Shown here in pieces: positions 1 through 7,253 of a DNA stretch of 11,227 nucleotides. The first letter of the stretch is position 1. The number at the start of each line of letters is the position of its first letter. Source of the DNA: Bacteroidaceae bacterium (GTDB taxonomy: Bacteria; Bacteroidota; Bacteroidia; Bacteroidales; Bacteroidaceae). The notes under the pieces are model-generated. The model searched no databases, had not been told where the DNA came from, and saw only the letters and a program-made list of their open reading frames with translations. The position numbers were made by a program, and so were the translations under genes. The stretch spans positions 1 to 11,227 of the forward strand of contig CAAHEN010000061.1 in the NCBI GenBank assembly GCA_900772575.1, written 5' to 3'.

Positions 1-215
1 GCACCGAGAGAACCCCCGAGGAGCTCTTCCTCCGCTACCGCGCCTGCGCCGTCCGCTGGGACGGCGGCCCCGGCCTGTCCGCACAGCGCCGCTTCGCGGC
101 CCGCGCCAGGGCGATGCTCGCCGCCAGCCCCGGCCCGTCGCTCGCCGGACGGCTAATGCTGCTGAGGGTGGTGACCGAGGCGGAGGACGACGCGGGGGAG
201 GGCTTTCCCTTTTGA
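1..215 (+). CDS. C-terminal end of an unidentified protein (5' partial)
   Basis: An open frame enters from the left edge (first full codon at 3) and stops at TGA 213-215, giving about 70 residues that end in EGFPF. Nearly every third codon position is G or C, matching the high-GC genes downstream, so this is very probably a real gene end. The fragment is rich in Arg, Ala and Glu, starts TERTPEELFLRYRACAVRW, and has no cysteine cluster or long membrane segment. I do not recognise the family. It lies 37 bases before the flippase on the same strand, so it is probably the preceding gene of the same polysaccharide operon; a glycosyltransferase or sugar-modifying enzyme would fit but cannot be shown. 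Confidence 0.6.
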   Translation, partial: TERTPEELFLRYRACAVRWDGGPGLSAQRRFAARARAMLAASPGPSLAGRLMLLRVVTEAEDDAGEGFPF

Positions 216-252
216 CTAACAGTCCCAACACGGGACGGCATAACTGATTCAC

Positions 253-1779
253 ATGTCTTCAACGGCAAACAACAGGCGCATAGCCAAGAACACAATGATG
301 CTCTATGTGCGCACACTGGTACTGATGCTGGTGTCGCTCTATACCTCGCGCATCACGCTCCAGACCCTTGGCGAAACCGACTTCGGCATATATAACATTG
401 TGGGCGGCTTCATTGCCTTGCTGTCCTTCGTGTCGATCGCAATGACCAACGCCACGCAACGTTTCCTCAGCGTGGAAATAGGCAAGGGCAATGAGGCCGG
501 CGTGCGGCGGGTATATATGACTAGCCTGGCGATACACGTGGCCTTGGCCCTCATCATAGCGACATTGCTTGAAACGGTGGGGCTCTGGTTCTTTGAGGCC
601 AAGATGAACATACCGGCCGAGAGCCGCGAGGCCGCCCGATGGGTGTTCCACATCTCTGTACTGACATCACTGCTCGCACTGCTCCGCATCCCTGACAACG
701 CCCTGATCATTTCGTATGAGCGGATGTCGTTCTACGCTTACATAAGCATTATAGAAGGCGTGCTCAACCTGGCCGTTGTGTTCCTGCTGCTGGCCAAGGA
801 CGGCGACCGCCTGGTGTTTTACGCGCTACTGATGGCAGGTGTGAAGATGGCTGTCAATGCTGTATACCTGACATACTGCAAGGTGACGTTCGCGGCGAGC
901 CGGGGCCGCCTCGCGTTCGACAGGCGCACTTTGGGCGGTATGATGTCATTCTCGGCTTGGAGCCTGTTCGGCGGTGTGGCCAACGTGGCGGGCACGCATG
1001 GCGTGAACATTCTGATAAACCTGTTCTTTTCGGTTGTCGTGAACGCCGCGATGGGCATAGCCACACAAGTGTATTCCGCCGTATACATGTTTGTGGGCAA
1101 TTTCCAGACAGCCGTCAATCCGCAGATTATCAAGAGCTGGGCTGCCGGAGAGCGTACCCAGTTCTTGCGACTCAATTTCCGCTCGTCAAAGCTGAGCTAT
1201 TTCCTGCTTTTCCTCCTGGCCTTCCCGGTGATGCTTGTTTGCCCGGGGCTGATGAACCTGTGGCTGGGCGAGGCACCCGCGCACACCGCCTCGTTTGTCA
1301 GGCTTTACCTCGTATTCCTGATGATCGACGCCTTGTCGGGGCCGCTCTGGGTCTCCTCGCAGGCACTGGGCAATATAGCGCGCTACCAGATCACCGTTTC
1401 CACACTCATCGTTCTCAACCTGCCCTTTATCTATCTGTGCTTCAAGCTTGGCTGCCCGCCGGAGGCGGCGGTGTGTGTGCGCATAGCGCTCAATGCCCTG
1501 ACGCACGGCTACAGGCTCCTTTACCTGAGGCGGCGCGCGGGCTTTCCCGTCGCGGCCTACCTGCGTGACGTGATGGGCAAGTGCCTGTGGGTCTCGCTGC
1601 TGGCAGTCCCCATTCCGCTGGCGCTGACATACGCTCCAGGCGGGACAGTGGGCAATGTGCTGTCAGTGGCACTGGCGATCCCGCTGTCAGCCACACTGAT
1701 TTACCGCCGTGGACTTGACCATGGCGAACGCGCTTACCTGCGATCGGTCGTTATGAAGCGCCTAGGACGGGCTGCCTAG
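253..1779 (+). CDS. Wzx-like polysaccharide flippase (MATE/MOP superfamily)
   Basis: A 508-residue integral inner-membrane protein with about a dozen hydrophobic segments spread along its whole length. The N-terminus (NNRRIAKNTMMLYVR, then SLYTSRITLQTLG and DFGIYNIVGG at about residues 33-62) is the typical opening of Bacteroidales lipopolysaccharide/capsule flippases. A basic patch with a YLRRR-type stretch lies late in the chain, before the last membrane segments. Length is normal for Wzx (about 480-520). The expected role is to move the undecaprenyl-diphosphate-linked repeat unit from the cytoplasmic to the periplasmic face for polymerisation. The start is ATG 253; no clear Shine-Dalgarno is visible, which is usual in this phylum. 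GC is moderately high, unlike the polymerase downstream, so the two parts of the Wzx/Wzy system differ in base composition. Confidence 0.9.
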   Translation: MSSTANNRRIAKNTMMLYVRTLVLMLVSLYTSRITLQTLGETDFGIYNIVGGFIALLSFVSIAMTNATQRFLSVEIGKGNEAGVRRVYMTSLAIHVALALIIATLLETVGLWFFEAKMNIPAESREAARWVFHISVLTSLLALLRIPDNALIISYERMSFYAYISIIEGVLNLAVVFLLLAKDGDRLVFYALLMAGVKMAVNAVYLTYCKVTFAASRGRLAFDRRTLGGMMSFSAWSLFGGVANVAGTHGVNILINLFFSVVVNAAMGIATQVYSAVYMFVGNFQTAVNPQIIKSWAAGERTQFLRLNFRSSKLSYFLLFLLAFPVMLVCPGLMNLWLGEAPAHTASFVRLYLVFLMIDALSGPLWVSSQALGNIARYQITVSTLIVLNLPFIYLCFKLGCPPEAAVCVRIALNALTHGYRLLYLRRRAGFPVAAYLRDVMGKCLWVSLLAVPIPLALTYAPGGTVGNVLSVALAIPLSATLIYRRGLDHGERAYLRSVVMKRLGRAA

Positions 1780-1868
1780 ACCGCTAGGCAGGCTGGCACC
1801 TGTGCGCGGCAAACGGAGTGCCGGTGTCCGGCCAGGGCGATACTGGCAATAACAAGACAAGACATAAC

Positions 1869-3068
1869 ATGACGGACAAGCCAAACATATCCCACATCCA
1901 CGACTGCTTCGGCTGCGGGGTGTGCGGCATGCGCTGCCCCACGCGCATCATCAAGATGGGGCTCAACGCCAAGGGTTTCTATGAGCCGCGCATCACCGAC
2001 GAGTCCAGGTGCGTGCACTGCGGCGTCTGCACGGACGTGTGCGCCTTCTCGCACAGCGGGCTGGCGCTGCCGGACGGGGAGCGGACGCTGGAGAGCTGGG
2101 CGGCCTGGAGCGACGAGGCGGCCGTGCGGCGCAAGTGCTCGAGCGGCGGCATCGGGTTCGAGATAGCCCGCCAGCTGATGGCGCGCGGCTACAAGGCCGT
2201 GGTATGCCGGTACAACGCGGAGAAAGGCATAGCCGAGCATTACATAGCGGAAACGCCCGAGGAGCTGCTCCCCTCGATCGGGTCGAAGTATATGCAGAGC
2301 CTGGCCGAGGAGGCCTTCGCCCGGATAGACCGCAAGGGCCGGTACCTGGTGACGGGCACGCCCTGCCAGATCGACTCGTTCCGGCGCATGGCGCGCCGCT
2401 TCAGGTGCGAGGACCGCTTCGTGCTGATGGACTTCTTCTGCCACTGCGTGCCCTCGATGCTCGCATGGAAGGCCTACACCCGCATGGTCGGGCGCCGGGT
2501 GGGAAACATCACCTACGCCTCGTGGCGCAACAAGTTCGAGTACGGCTGGCACGACTCGTGGCTCATGGCGCTCGACGGCGAGCGGACAGGCAGGCCCGTG
2601 GACTGGCACGCCCCCTACGACCAGCTGATAAGGGAGAGAAGAACCAGCTGGGAGAGCCGGATGTCGCAGGGCGACCTGTACTACCGGCTGTTCCTGGGCG
2701 ACCTGTGCCTGAACAGCGCGTGTGAGCGGCAGTGCAAGTACAAGTACGACCAGAGCAGCGCCGACCTGCGCATAGGCGACCTGTGGGGCAGCGCCTACCG
2801 GCACGACCAAGAGGGCGTGAGCGCGCTCATAGCCTTTACGGAGAAGGGGCGCGAGGTGGCCGGGAGCCTGCGGAACGTGACGCTCACCGCGCACCCCTTC
2901 GAGCTCGTGGCTGAAGGGCAGATGAAGGCCAACGCGCGGCACAAGGCACTGGCCCCGCTGGTGATGCGGCTCCTGCGGCGCGGCGCACGGCTCGACGGAA
3001 CGGCGTTCAGGGCCGCGTTCCTCGGCCAGCGCGTGATAAGCAAACTGGCAAGAATCCTGAAGCGATGA
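1869..3068 (+). CDS. FrhB-like Fe-S flavoprotein (coenzyme F420 hydrogenase/dehydrogenase beta-subunit family), copy 1
   Basis: A 399-residue cytoplasmic protein if started at ATG 1869 (MTDKPNISHIHDC). The frame stays open to GTG 1818, but those 17 extra residues are not family-like, so I prefer the ATG. It has a bicluster ferredoxin domain with Cys 13/16/19/23 and Cys 48/51/54/58, each CxxCxxCxxxC, then the FrhB core: KCSSGG at 89-94, GTPCQ at 163-167, FFCHCVPS after it, a CERQC pair at 285/289 and GDLWG at 303-307. The fold binds flavin and passes electrons between Fe-S clusters and substrate. In Bacteroidales polysaccharide loci such proteins sit beside pyruvyl transferases, and their reaction is unknown to me. 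The stop overlaps the start of the next gene (ATGA, 3065-3068), implying translational coupling. The F420 name is from the family only; F420 use is unlikely here. Confidence 0.87.
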   Translation: MTDKPNISHIHDCFGCGVCGMRCPTRIIKMGLNAKGFYEPRITDESRCVHCGVCTDVCAFSHSGLALPDGERTLESWAAWSDEAAVRRKCSSGGIGFEIARQLMARGYKAVVCRYNAEKGIAEHYIAETPEELLPSIGSKYMQSLAEEAFARIDRKGRYLVTGTPCQIDSFRRMARRFRCEDRFVLMDFFCHCVPSMLAWKAYTRMVGRRVGNITYASWRNKFEYGWHDSWLMALDGERTGRPVDWHAPYDQLIRERRTSWESRMSQGDLYYRLFLGDLCLNSACERQCKYKYDQSSADLRIGDLWGSAYRHDQEGVSALIAFTEKGREVAGSLRNVTLTAHPFELVAEGQMKANARHKALAPLVMRLLRRGARLDGTAFRAAFLGQRVISKLARILKR

Positions 3069-4192
3069 AAAGAATAGGACTGATGACAATCTGGAGCGTG
3101 CCCAACTATGGCAGCGTGCTGCAGTGCTTCGCCACACAGGCGGTGATCGAGAAGATGGGATACAGGTGCGAGGTGATCAACTACGCCTATCCCAACGAGT
3201 GGAACTACCGGCAGGGCCTGCCCCGCCCCAGACGCAACCCGCTGCGCGCCCTGGCGCGCGCCATGGGTCTCAAGGCGCAGCACCGCAAGGCACTGATACT
3301 GGACAGGTTCCGCAAGGAGCGCCTCAACCTCACACGGCGCTACGGCAGCCTAGACGCCCTGCGCGGGGCCGACTGGAGCGGCTACGACGCGTTCGTCTCG
3401 GGCAGCGACCAGCTGTGGAACGCCCGCTACACCAAGGGCGACAGCGCCTTCCTGCTGTCGTTTGTCCCGGAGGGCAAGCGGCGCGTCTCGATCGCCTCGA
3501 GCTTCGCGCTGGATGAGCTGCCCGCGCGGTACGCCGGCAAGTTCCGCGAGGAGCTGTCGAAGTATGCCGCCCTGAGCGTGCGCGAGACAAACGGGCAAAG
3601 GCTCATCAACGGCCAGCTGGGCATCGGCAAGGACGTGTTCGTCTGCCTGGATCCCACGCTGCTGCTCTCTGGGGAGGAGTGGGCGCATGCCCTGCCCCTG
3701 AAGGACGGGCCGGCGGAGCGCGAACCCTACATCCTGCTCTATATGTGGACATACGCCTTCGAGCCGCGCCCGTACATATTTGACGTGGTGAGGCGTTTCC
3801 AGGCCGAGATGCGGTGTGGCGTCATTGCCCTGGAGGGATACACCCCGGCCGGGGCGGCGGGCGGCCTGCGGATGCGCTGCGCGGAGGACAGCACGCTGCC
3901 GCGGTTCATCGACCTGTTCGCCAACGCCTCGCTCGTGGTGACCTCCTCCTTCCACGGCACCGCCTTCGCCGTCAATTTCGGCCGCCCGCTCATCTCGGTC
4001 GTCCCGGACAACGCGGGAGACGACAGGCAGGGCAGCTTCCTGCGCGGCGTGGGGGCGGAGTGCTGCATCGCGCAGGTGGGGCAGGACGTGGGCACCCTGA
4101 ACCCGCACTACGACACAGAGGCCGTAGCCCGCAGGCTAGCCAGCCAGCGCGCCCAATGCCTGGAGTGGATAGAGAGGAACCTTGACTGCTAG
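3065..4192 (+). CDS. Polysaccharide pyruvyl transferase family protein, copy 1
   Basis: A 375-residue cytoplasmic protein of the PF04230 type (CsaB/WcaK/WcfO relatives), which in characterised cases moves pyruvate from phosphoenolpyruvate to a sugar to form a ketal. Family marks seen: the N-terminal IWSVPNYGSVLQ with Asn14/Tyr15/Gly16, the SGSDQLWN motif at 112-119, and TSSFHGTAFAVNFGRPL with His297 at the conserved position. The fold is GT-B-like with two Rossmann halves. Length is normal. ATG 3065 overlaps the upstream stop by four bases, so the FrhB-like protein and this one are probably made together and may form one enzyme system. GC is high: a hand count of 3901-3960 gives 39 of 60. The sugar acceptor cannot be read from sequence. 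Confidence 0.88.
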   Translation: MKRIGLMTIWSVPNYGSVLQCFATQAVIEKMGYRCEVINYAYPNEWNYRQGLPRPRRNPLRALARAMGLKAQHRKALILDRFRKERLNLTRRYGSLDALRGADWSGYDAFVSGSDQLWNARYTKGDSAFLLSFVPEGKRRVSIASSFALDELPARYAGKFREELSKYAALSVRETNGQRLINGQLGIGKDVFVCLDPTLLLSGEEWAHALPLKDGPAEREPYILLYMWTYAFEPRPYIFDVVRRFQAEMRCGVIALEGYTPAGAAGGLRMRCAEDSTLPRFIDLFANASLVVTSSFHGTAFAVNFGRPLISVVPDNAGDDRQGSFLRGVGAECCIAQVGQDVGTLNPHYDTEAVARRLASQRAQCLEWIERNLDC

Positions 4193-4237
4193 ACGATGAA
4201 AATATACCGACCGTAGACAAGCTCCCACTGTTTTTCA

Positions 4238-5302
4238 ATGAAAAAGATCCTTATCATTGCACCCTATCAATTTGGCGAATTGCTTGATTGCTATTATTGG
4301 GCAAAATATGCGGCAGAATCAGGCTACAATATTACCTATATTGGCTATCGATATAAAGATAGGAAGGCAAAGCCAATGAAACTTGACTCCGTAAGACTGA
4401 TCTCAGTGTTGCGTGATGTCAACCCACTGCTTTTTGCGCTTCGATTTTTCTATACAATAGTAAAAACAATTCTGTTCAGCCGTTTCCAGAACATTATCGT
4501 AGTGAAATTTCCTCACTGTCAAATACTCCCTATTTTATTCCCTAAGAGAAATATAGTTTTTGATATCCGCACGGCTAGCGTTTCGGGTGACGAGCAGTTG
4601 AGGGCACGGCAGGATGGAGAGATAACGAAAGTATCTTCCCACTTCAAAAGAATATCTGTCATATCACAAGGTGTCGCCGATCATCTCCACATTCCCACGC
4701 AGAAATGCCGGATACTCCCCCTCGGAGCTATGGAAATTTCAGGCAAGACCAAGGATTTCAACCAATTGAGGCTTTTATACATAGGAACATTCAATAATCG
4801 GCATCTTGATGTACTACTTAGGGGGATTAGCCTGTTCCGACAGAAGTATAATAAGAACTTCAGTTTTGACATTGTAGGCAGTGGCACAAGCGATATAGAA
4901 CGAAGCCTCAAGCAACTTACCGACTCTCTCAGTCTGGACGACATTGTGACGTTTCATGGATACATGAATCATGATCAGGTGGTTCCATTGTTTGACAGAT
5001 GCAATGTGGGAGTTTCATTTGTTCCCATCACTTCTTATTATGACCACCAACCGCCAACGAAAACCTTTGAATACCTTTCGTCGGGTATGGCTTGTCTTGC
5101 AACAAGAACAAAAGCCAATGAACTGGTGGTAAATGTAAATAATGGAGTGTTGACAACCGATTCTGAGGAAGGCGTCTGTGAAGGACTTGAACGACTGGTC
5201 GCCAAGCTTTCATTCTTTGACTCGGAAGAAATCAGGCTGCATGCCCGGAAATATTCCTGGAAACATATAGTAGAGAGCAAGTTCCTCAGTTTGTTTTCTT
5301 GA
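4238..5302 (+). CDS. GT4-type (GT-B fold) glycosyltransferase
   Basis: A 354-residue cytoplasmic or membrane-associated glycosyltransferase. The N-terminus (MKKILIIAPYQFGELLD) is a first Rossmann strand. The C-terminal half has LLYIGTF, DIVGSGTSD (Gly214/Gly216), FHGYM and PPTKTFEYLSSGM at about 272-284, where Glu278 matches the nucleotide-sugar-binding glutamate of the family's E(x7)E region. This is typical of retaining GT4 enzymes that add a hexose to a lipid-linked glycan; donor and acceptor are not predictable. The stop (TGA 5300-5302) is 17 bases before the likely start of the polymerase. The gene is clearly AT-rich against the preceding one and opens the low-GC block. It has no signal peptide. 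Confidence 0.82.
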   Translation: MKKILIIAPYQFGELLDCYYWAKYAAESGYNITYIGYRYKDRKAKPMKLDSVRLISVLRDVNPLLFALRFFYTIVKTILFSRFQNIIVVKFPHCQILPILFPKRNIVFDIRTASVSGDEQLRARQDGEITKVSSHFKRISVISQGVADHLHIPTQKCRILPLGAMEISGKTKDFNQLRLLYIGTFNNRHLDVLLRGISLFRQKYNKNFSFDIVGSGTSDIERSLKQLTDSLSLDDIVTFHGYMNHDQVVPLFDRCNVGVSFVPITSYYDHQPPTKTFEYLSSGMACLATRTKANELVVNVNNGVLTTDSEEGVCEGLERLVAKLSFFDSEEIRLHARKYSWKHIVESKFLSLFS

Positions 5303-5319
5303 TCTGCACAACAATACAG

Positions 5320-6381
5320 ATGATTTACTTCGTATATCTATTAGTTCTTCTCGTCTTCCTTTATATTGAACGTAGAAGCGGGGAAAAGGCTTCAAGGATA
5401 ATTCGAGGGATAATTCCCATATTATATGCCTTGCTGATCGGATTGAGAGGACGCCATGTAGGGGTGGACACACATACATATTATGACCACTTCTACACTT
5501 ATGGACAGTGGGGCTGCAATTTCATCGAACCTGGGTTCGATTGGCTCAATAGAATGATTTATGCATGGGGAGGAAATGCAAATATTTTCTTCCTTGCAAA
5601 TGCATTCATTACCTGCTTTTTCTTTTATCTGGCTTTGAACAGACTCAAGGGGGCCAAATACTCTATTGCGGCCCTTTGCATATATCTTCTTTCGTATAGT
5701 TTCTTGGTAAATGGAATAAGACAGGGGATTGCCATTTCAATATTCATATACGCCTATCAGTTCATAGAGAAGAAGAAAATACTAATCTATTGCTTGCTGA
5801 TATTATTGGCCAGCCGGTTCCACGCAAGTAGCCTGATTCTGCTTCCACTTTACTTCCTCAACTATCTGTCATTGTCGAATAAGGCTGTGATACTCATTTA
5901 TATGGCCAGTTTCATAGGCATCATAGCGGATGTATCGTCATATCTGCCAGAACTGGAAATAGGAGGGCGTAACTATTCGTATGCACAGGATTACCCAAGT
6001 TCTGATGCAAGTGCCCTAGGCTTTATTGTCACAACAGCCCTAAACATATTCATACTTGCACTGATGCTGAAGAACGGATCTTTCCAAAAGATGAAAGTGT
6101 TGGCTTATCTAGTCCTACTTGGATTTGTATTCAAGAACCTAGGATTTGGGAGTCCAATCATTGGGCGCGTGACCATCTATTTCACATGGTTTGTGTACTT
6201 GCTTTATCCATACATCTTGATCGGCCCCGGCCACCGCCCACTGTTCAAGAGTACACAGGTCACAGTGTTTCTGGTAATAGCAATTAATTCAGCCGTTTGG
6301 ATAAATGCCTTATTATCATCGGCTAACAGACTGACTCCCTATAAGTTCTACTGGGAAGAACAGGCTACTTATATACGTTAG
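5320..6381 (+). CDS. EpsG/Wzy-type polysaccharide polymerase
   Basis: A 353-residue multi-pass membrane protein from ATG 5320 (MIYFVYLLV). An in-frame TTG at 5299 would add seven polar residues and overlap the previous gene; the ATG is preferred. Family marks are in the expected order: RGRHVGVDTHTYY (Arg43, Gly48-Val49-Asp50-Thr51), EPGF at 70-73, an NGIRQGIA segment (Arg134/Gln135) at a membrane edge, and RFHASS (Phe167/His168). About ten hydrophobic segments are visible. EpsG-family proteins join lipid-linked repeat units into polymer on the periplasmic side, doing Wzy's job, so this gene largely sets which repeat-unit linkage is made. GC is low: a hand count of 5701-5760 gives 22 of 60. 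The next gene starts three bases after its stop. Confidence 0.85.
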   Translation: MIYFVYLLVLLVFLYIERRSGEKASRIIRGIIPILYALLIGLRGRHVGVDTHTYYDHFYTYGQWGCNFIEPGFDWLNRMIYAWGGNANIFFLANAFITCFFFYLALNRLKGAKYSIAALCIYLLSYSFLVNGIRQGIAISIFIYAYQFIEKKKILIYCLLILLASRFHASSLILLPLYFLNYLSLSNKAVILIYMASFIGIIADVSSYLPELEIGGRNYSYAQDYPSSDASALGFIVTTALNIFILALMLKNGSFQKMKVLAYLVLLGFVFKNLGFGSPIIGRVTIYFTWFVYLLYPYILIGPGHRPLFKSTQVTVFLVIAINSAVWINALLSSANRLTPYKFYWEEQATYIR

Positions 6382-6384
6382 GTT

Positions 6385-7161
6385 ATGACAATCGCCATTC
6401 TTTATATCTGCACCGGAAAGTACAATCAGTTCTTCGCAGATTTCCACGCATCCTGCGAACAATATTTCATGAAAGGCATAGCCCATGTGGAATATTTTGT
6501 ATTCACAGACAAGGTAGACCTGTCCCGAGCTGAGAACGTGCATCTCATCAGAAAGGAATGCGAGGGATTTCCCAAGGATTCCCTCTTTAGGTTTGATTTA
6601 TTTCTAAGAGTGAGGGAACAACTGGAACAATTCGACTATATATATTTTTTCAATGCAAACGCAGAATTTCTACAGCCAGTCGGGCCAGAAATTCTTCCAG
6701 ACGACAGTGGGCTTGTGGCCGCACTTTGGCCAAGACGAGAATGTCAGCCCGCATGGATGTATCCCTATGAGCGCAACAAGAGATCCTTGGCATATATAGC
6801 CCCACACAATCCCCCCTACCATTATTATATGGGAGGTATCAATGGAGGAACCTGCAAAGCATACATGGACATGATAGAGACTTGCGCACGAAACATTCGC
6901 GAAGACTATGACAAAGGGATCATTGCGCAAGTACATGACGAAAGCCACATCAACAAATACCTGCGGACACATGCCTGCAAAATCTTGCCATGCAAATATT
7001 GTTGGCCAGAAGAATGGGATACAAATATCAACCCCACAATGATTTTCCGCAATAAGGTGAAAGTCGATGACTATTTCAACAAGGGTCGTAAAGATTCAAT
7101 CATAGGGAGATTCTCTAAGGCTATTAAAATCTTATGGCGAGGCGTTTCCTGGTACATATAG
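6385..7161 (+). CDS. GT6 glycosyltransferase, homologue of ABO blood-group A/B transferases
   Basis: A 258-residue cytoplasmic enzyme expected to transfer Gal or GalNAc in alpha-1,3 linkage, with retention, to a galactose that usually carries alpha-1,2-fucose. Marks seen: IAILYICTGKY at the start; FFNANAEF with Asn90-Ala91-Asn92 where mammalian members have the metal-binding DxD; YYMGGINGG with Met149 and Gly151; HDESHINKY with Glu186, matching Glu303 of the human A/B enzyme. The spacing Met149 to Glu186 is 37 residues, the same as Leu266 to Glu303 in the human A enzyme as I recall its numbering, supporting the alignment. NxN and about 250 residues without a membrane anchor are typical of bacterial GT6 such as BoGT6a of Bacteroides ovatus, which is metal-independent. 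The basic amphipathic tail (about 234-258) may bind membrane. The fucosyltransferase follows 92 bases later. Confidence 0.9.
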   Translation: MTIAILYICTGKYNQFFADFHASCEQYFMKGIAHVEYFVFTDKVDLSRAENVHLIRKECEGFPKDSLFRFDLFLRVREQLEQFDYIYFFNANAEFLQPVGPEILPDDSGLVAALWPRRECQPAWMYPYERNKRSLAYIAPHNPPYHYYMGGINGGTCKAYMDMIETCARNIREDYDKGIIAQVHDESHINKYLRTHACKILPCKYCWPEEWDTNINPTMIFRNKVKVDDYFNKGRKDSIIGRFSKAIKILWRGVSWYI

Positions 7162-7253
7162 CATTTAGCATTAGGGATTTCAAAAAATGCAGAGGCTGTT
7201 AGTTCTGGGATAGTGTCTTCATCCCCCACTTATGATATAATCCATATATACAG

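Larger units (their letters stand above)
4196..7161 (+). other. AT-rich gene block, probably acquired horizontally
   Basis: Base composition falls sharply just after the stop of the first pyruvyl transferase gene and stays low through the GT4, polymerase and GT6 genes. Hand counts of single 60-base lines: 39 GC at 3901-3960, 22 at 5701-5760, 25 at 6901-6960, 33 at 7681-7740. Third codon positions change from mostly C/G to mixed. No transposase, tRNA or clear flanking repeat was seen, so exchange by homologous recombination in the flanking conserved genes is more likely than a mobile element. Boundaries are approximate. Confidence 0.7.

Noticed and set aside
957..1568. 203-codon frame on the + strand inside the flippase gene.
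   Set aside because: It is an out-of-frame shadow; the flippase frame has the membrane segments and family N-terminus.
1797..1826. Possible hairpin between the flippase and the first FrhB-like gene (CGGCA 1807-1811 with TGCCG 1819-1823, outer CACC/GGTG).
   Set aside because: The stem is only five pairs with an uneven outer part and there is no T-run, so it is not a supportable terminator; in GC-rich DNA such pairings arise by chance.
1776..3137. Long open frame of 453 codons on the - strand.
   Set aside because: It lies opposite the FrhB-like gene, and its length comes from high GC and few stop codons; its protein has no recognisable motif, while the + strand has complete Cys clusters.
3350..4108. 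Open frame of 252 codons on the - strand.
   Set aside because: It is a shadow of the pyruvyl transferase gene, with biased composition and no family motifs.
5299..5319. TTG start seven codons upstream of the polymerase ATG.
   Set aside because: The added residues are polar, the start would overlap the previous gene, and ATG 5320 leads straight into the first membrane segment.
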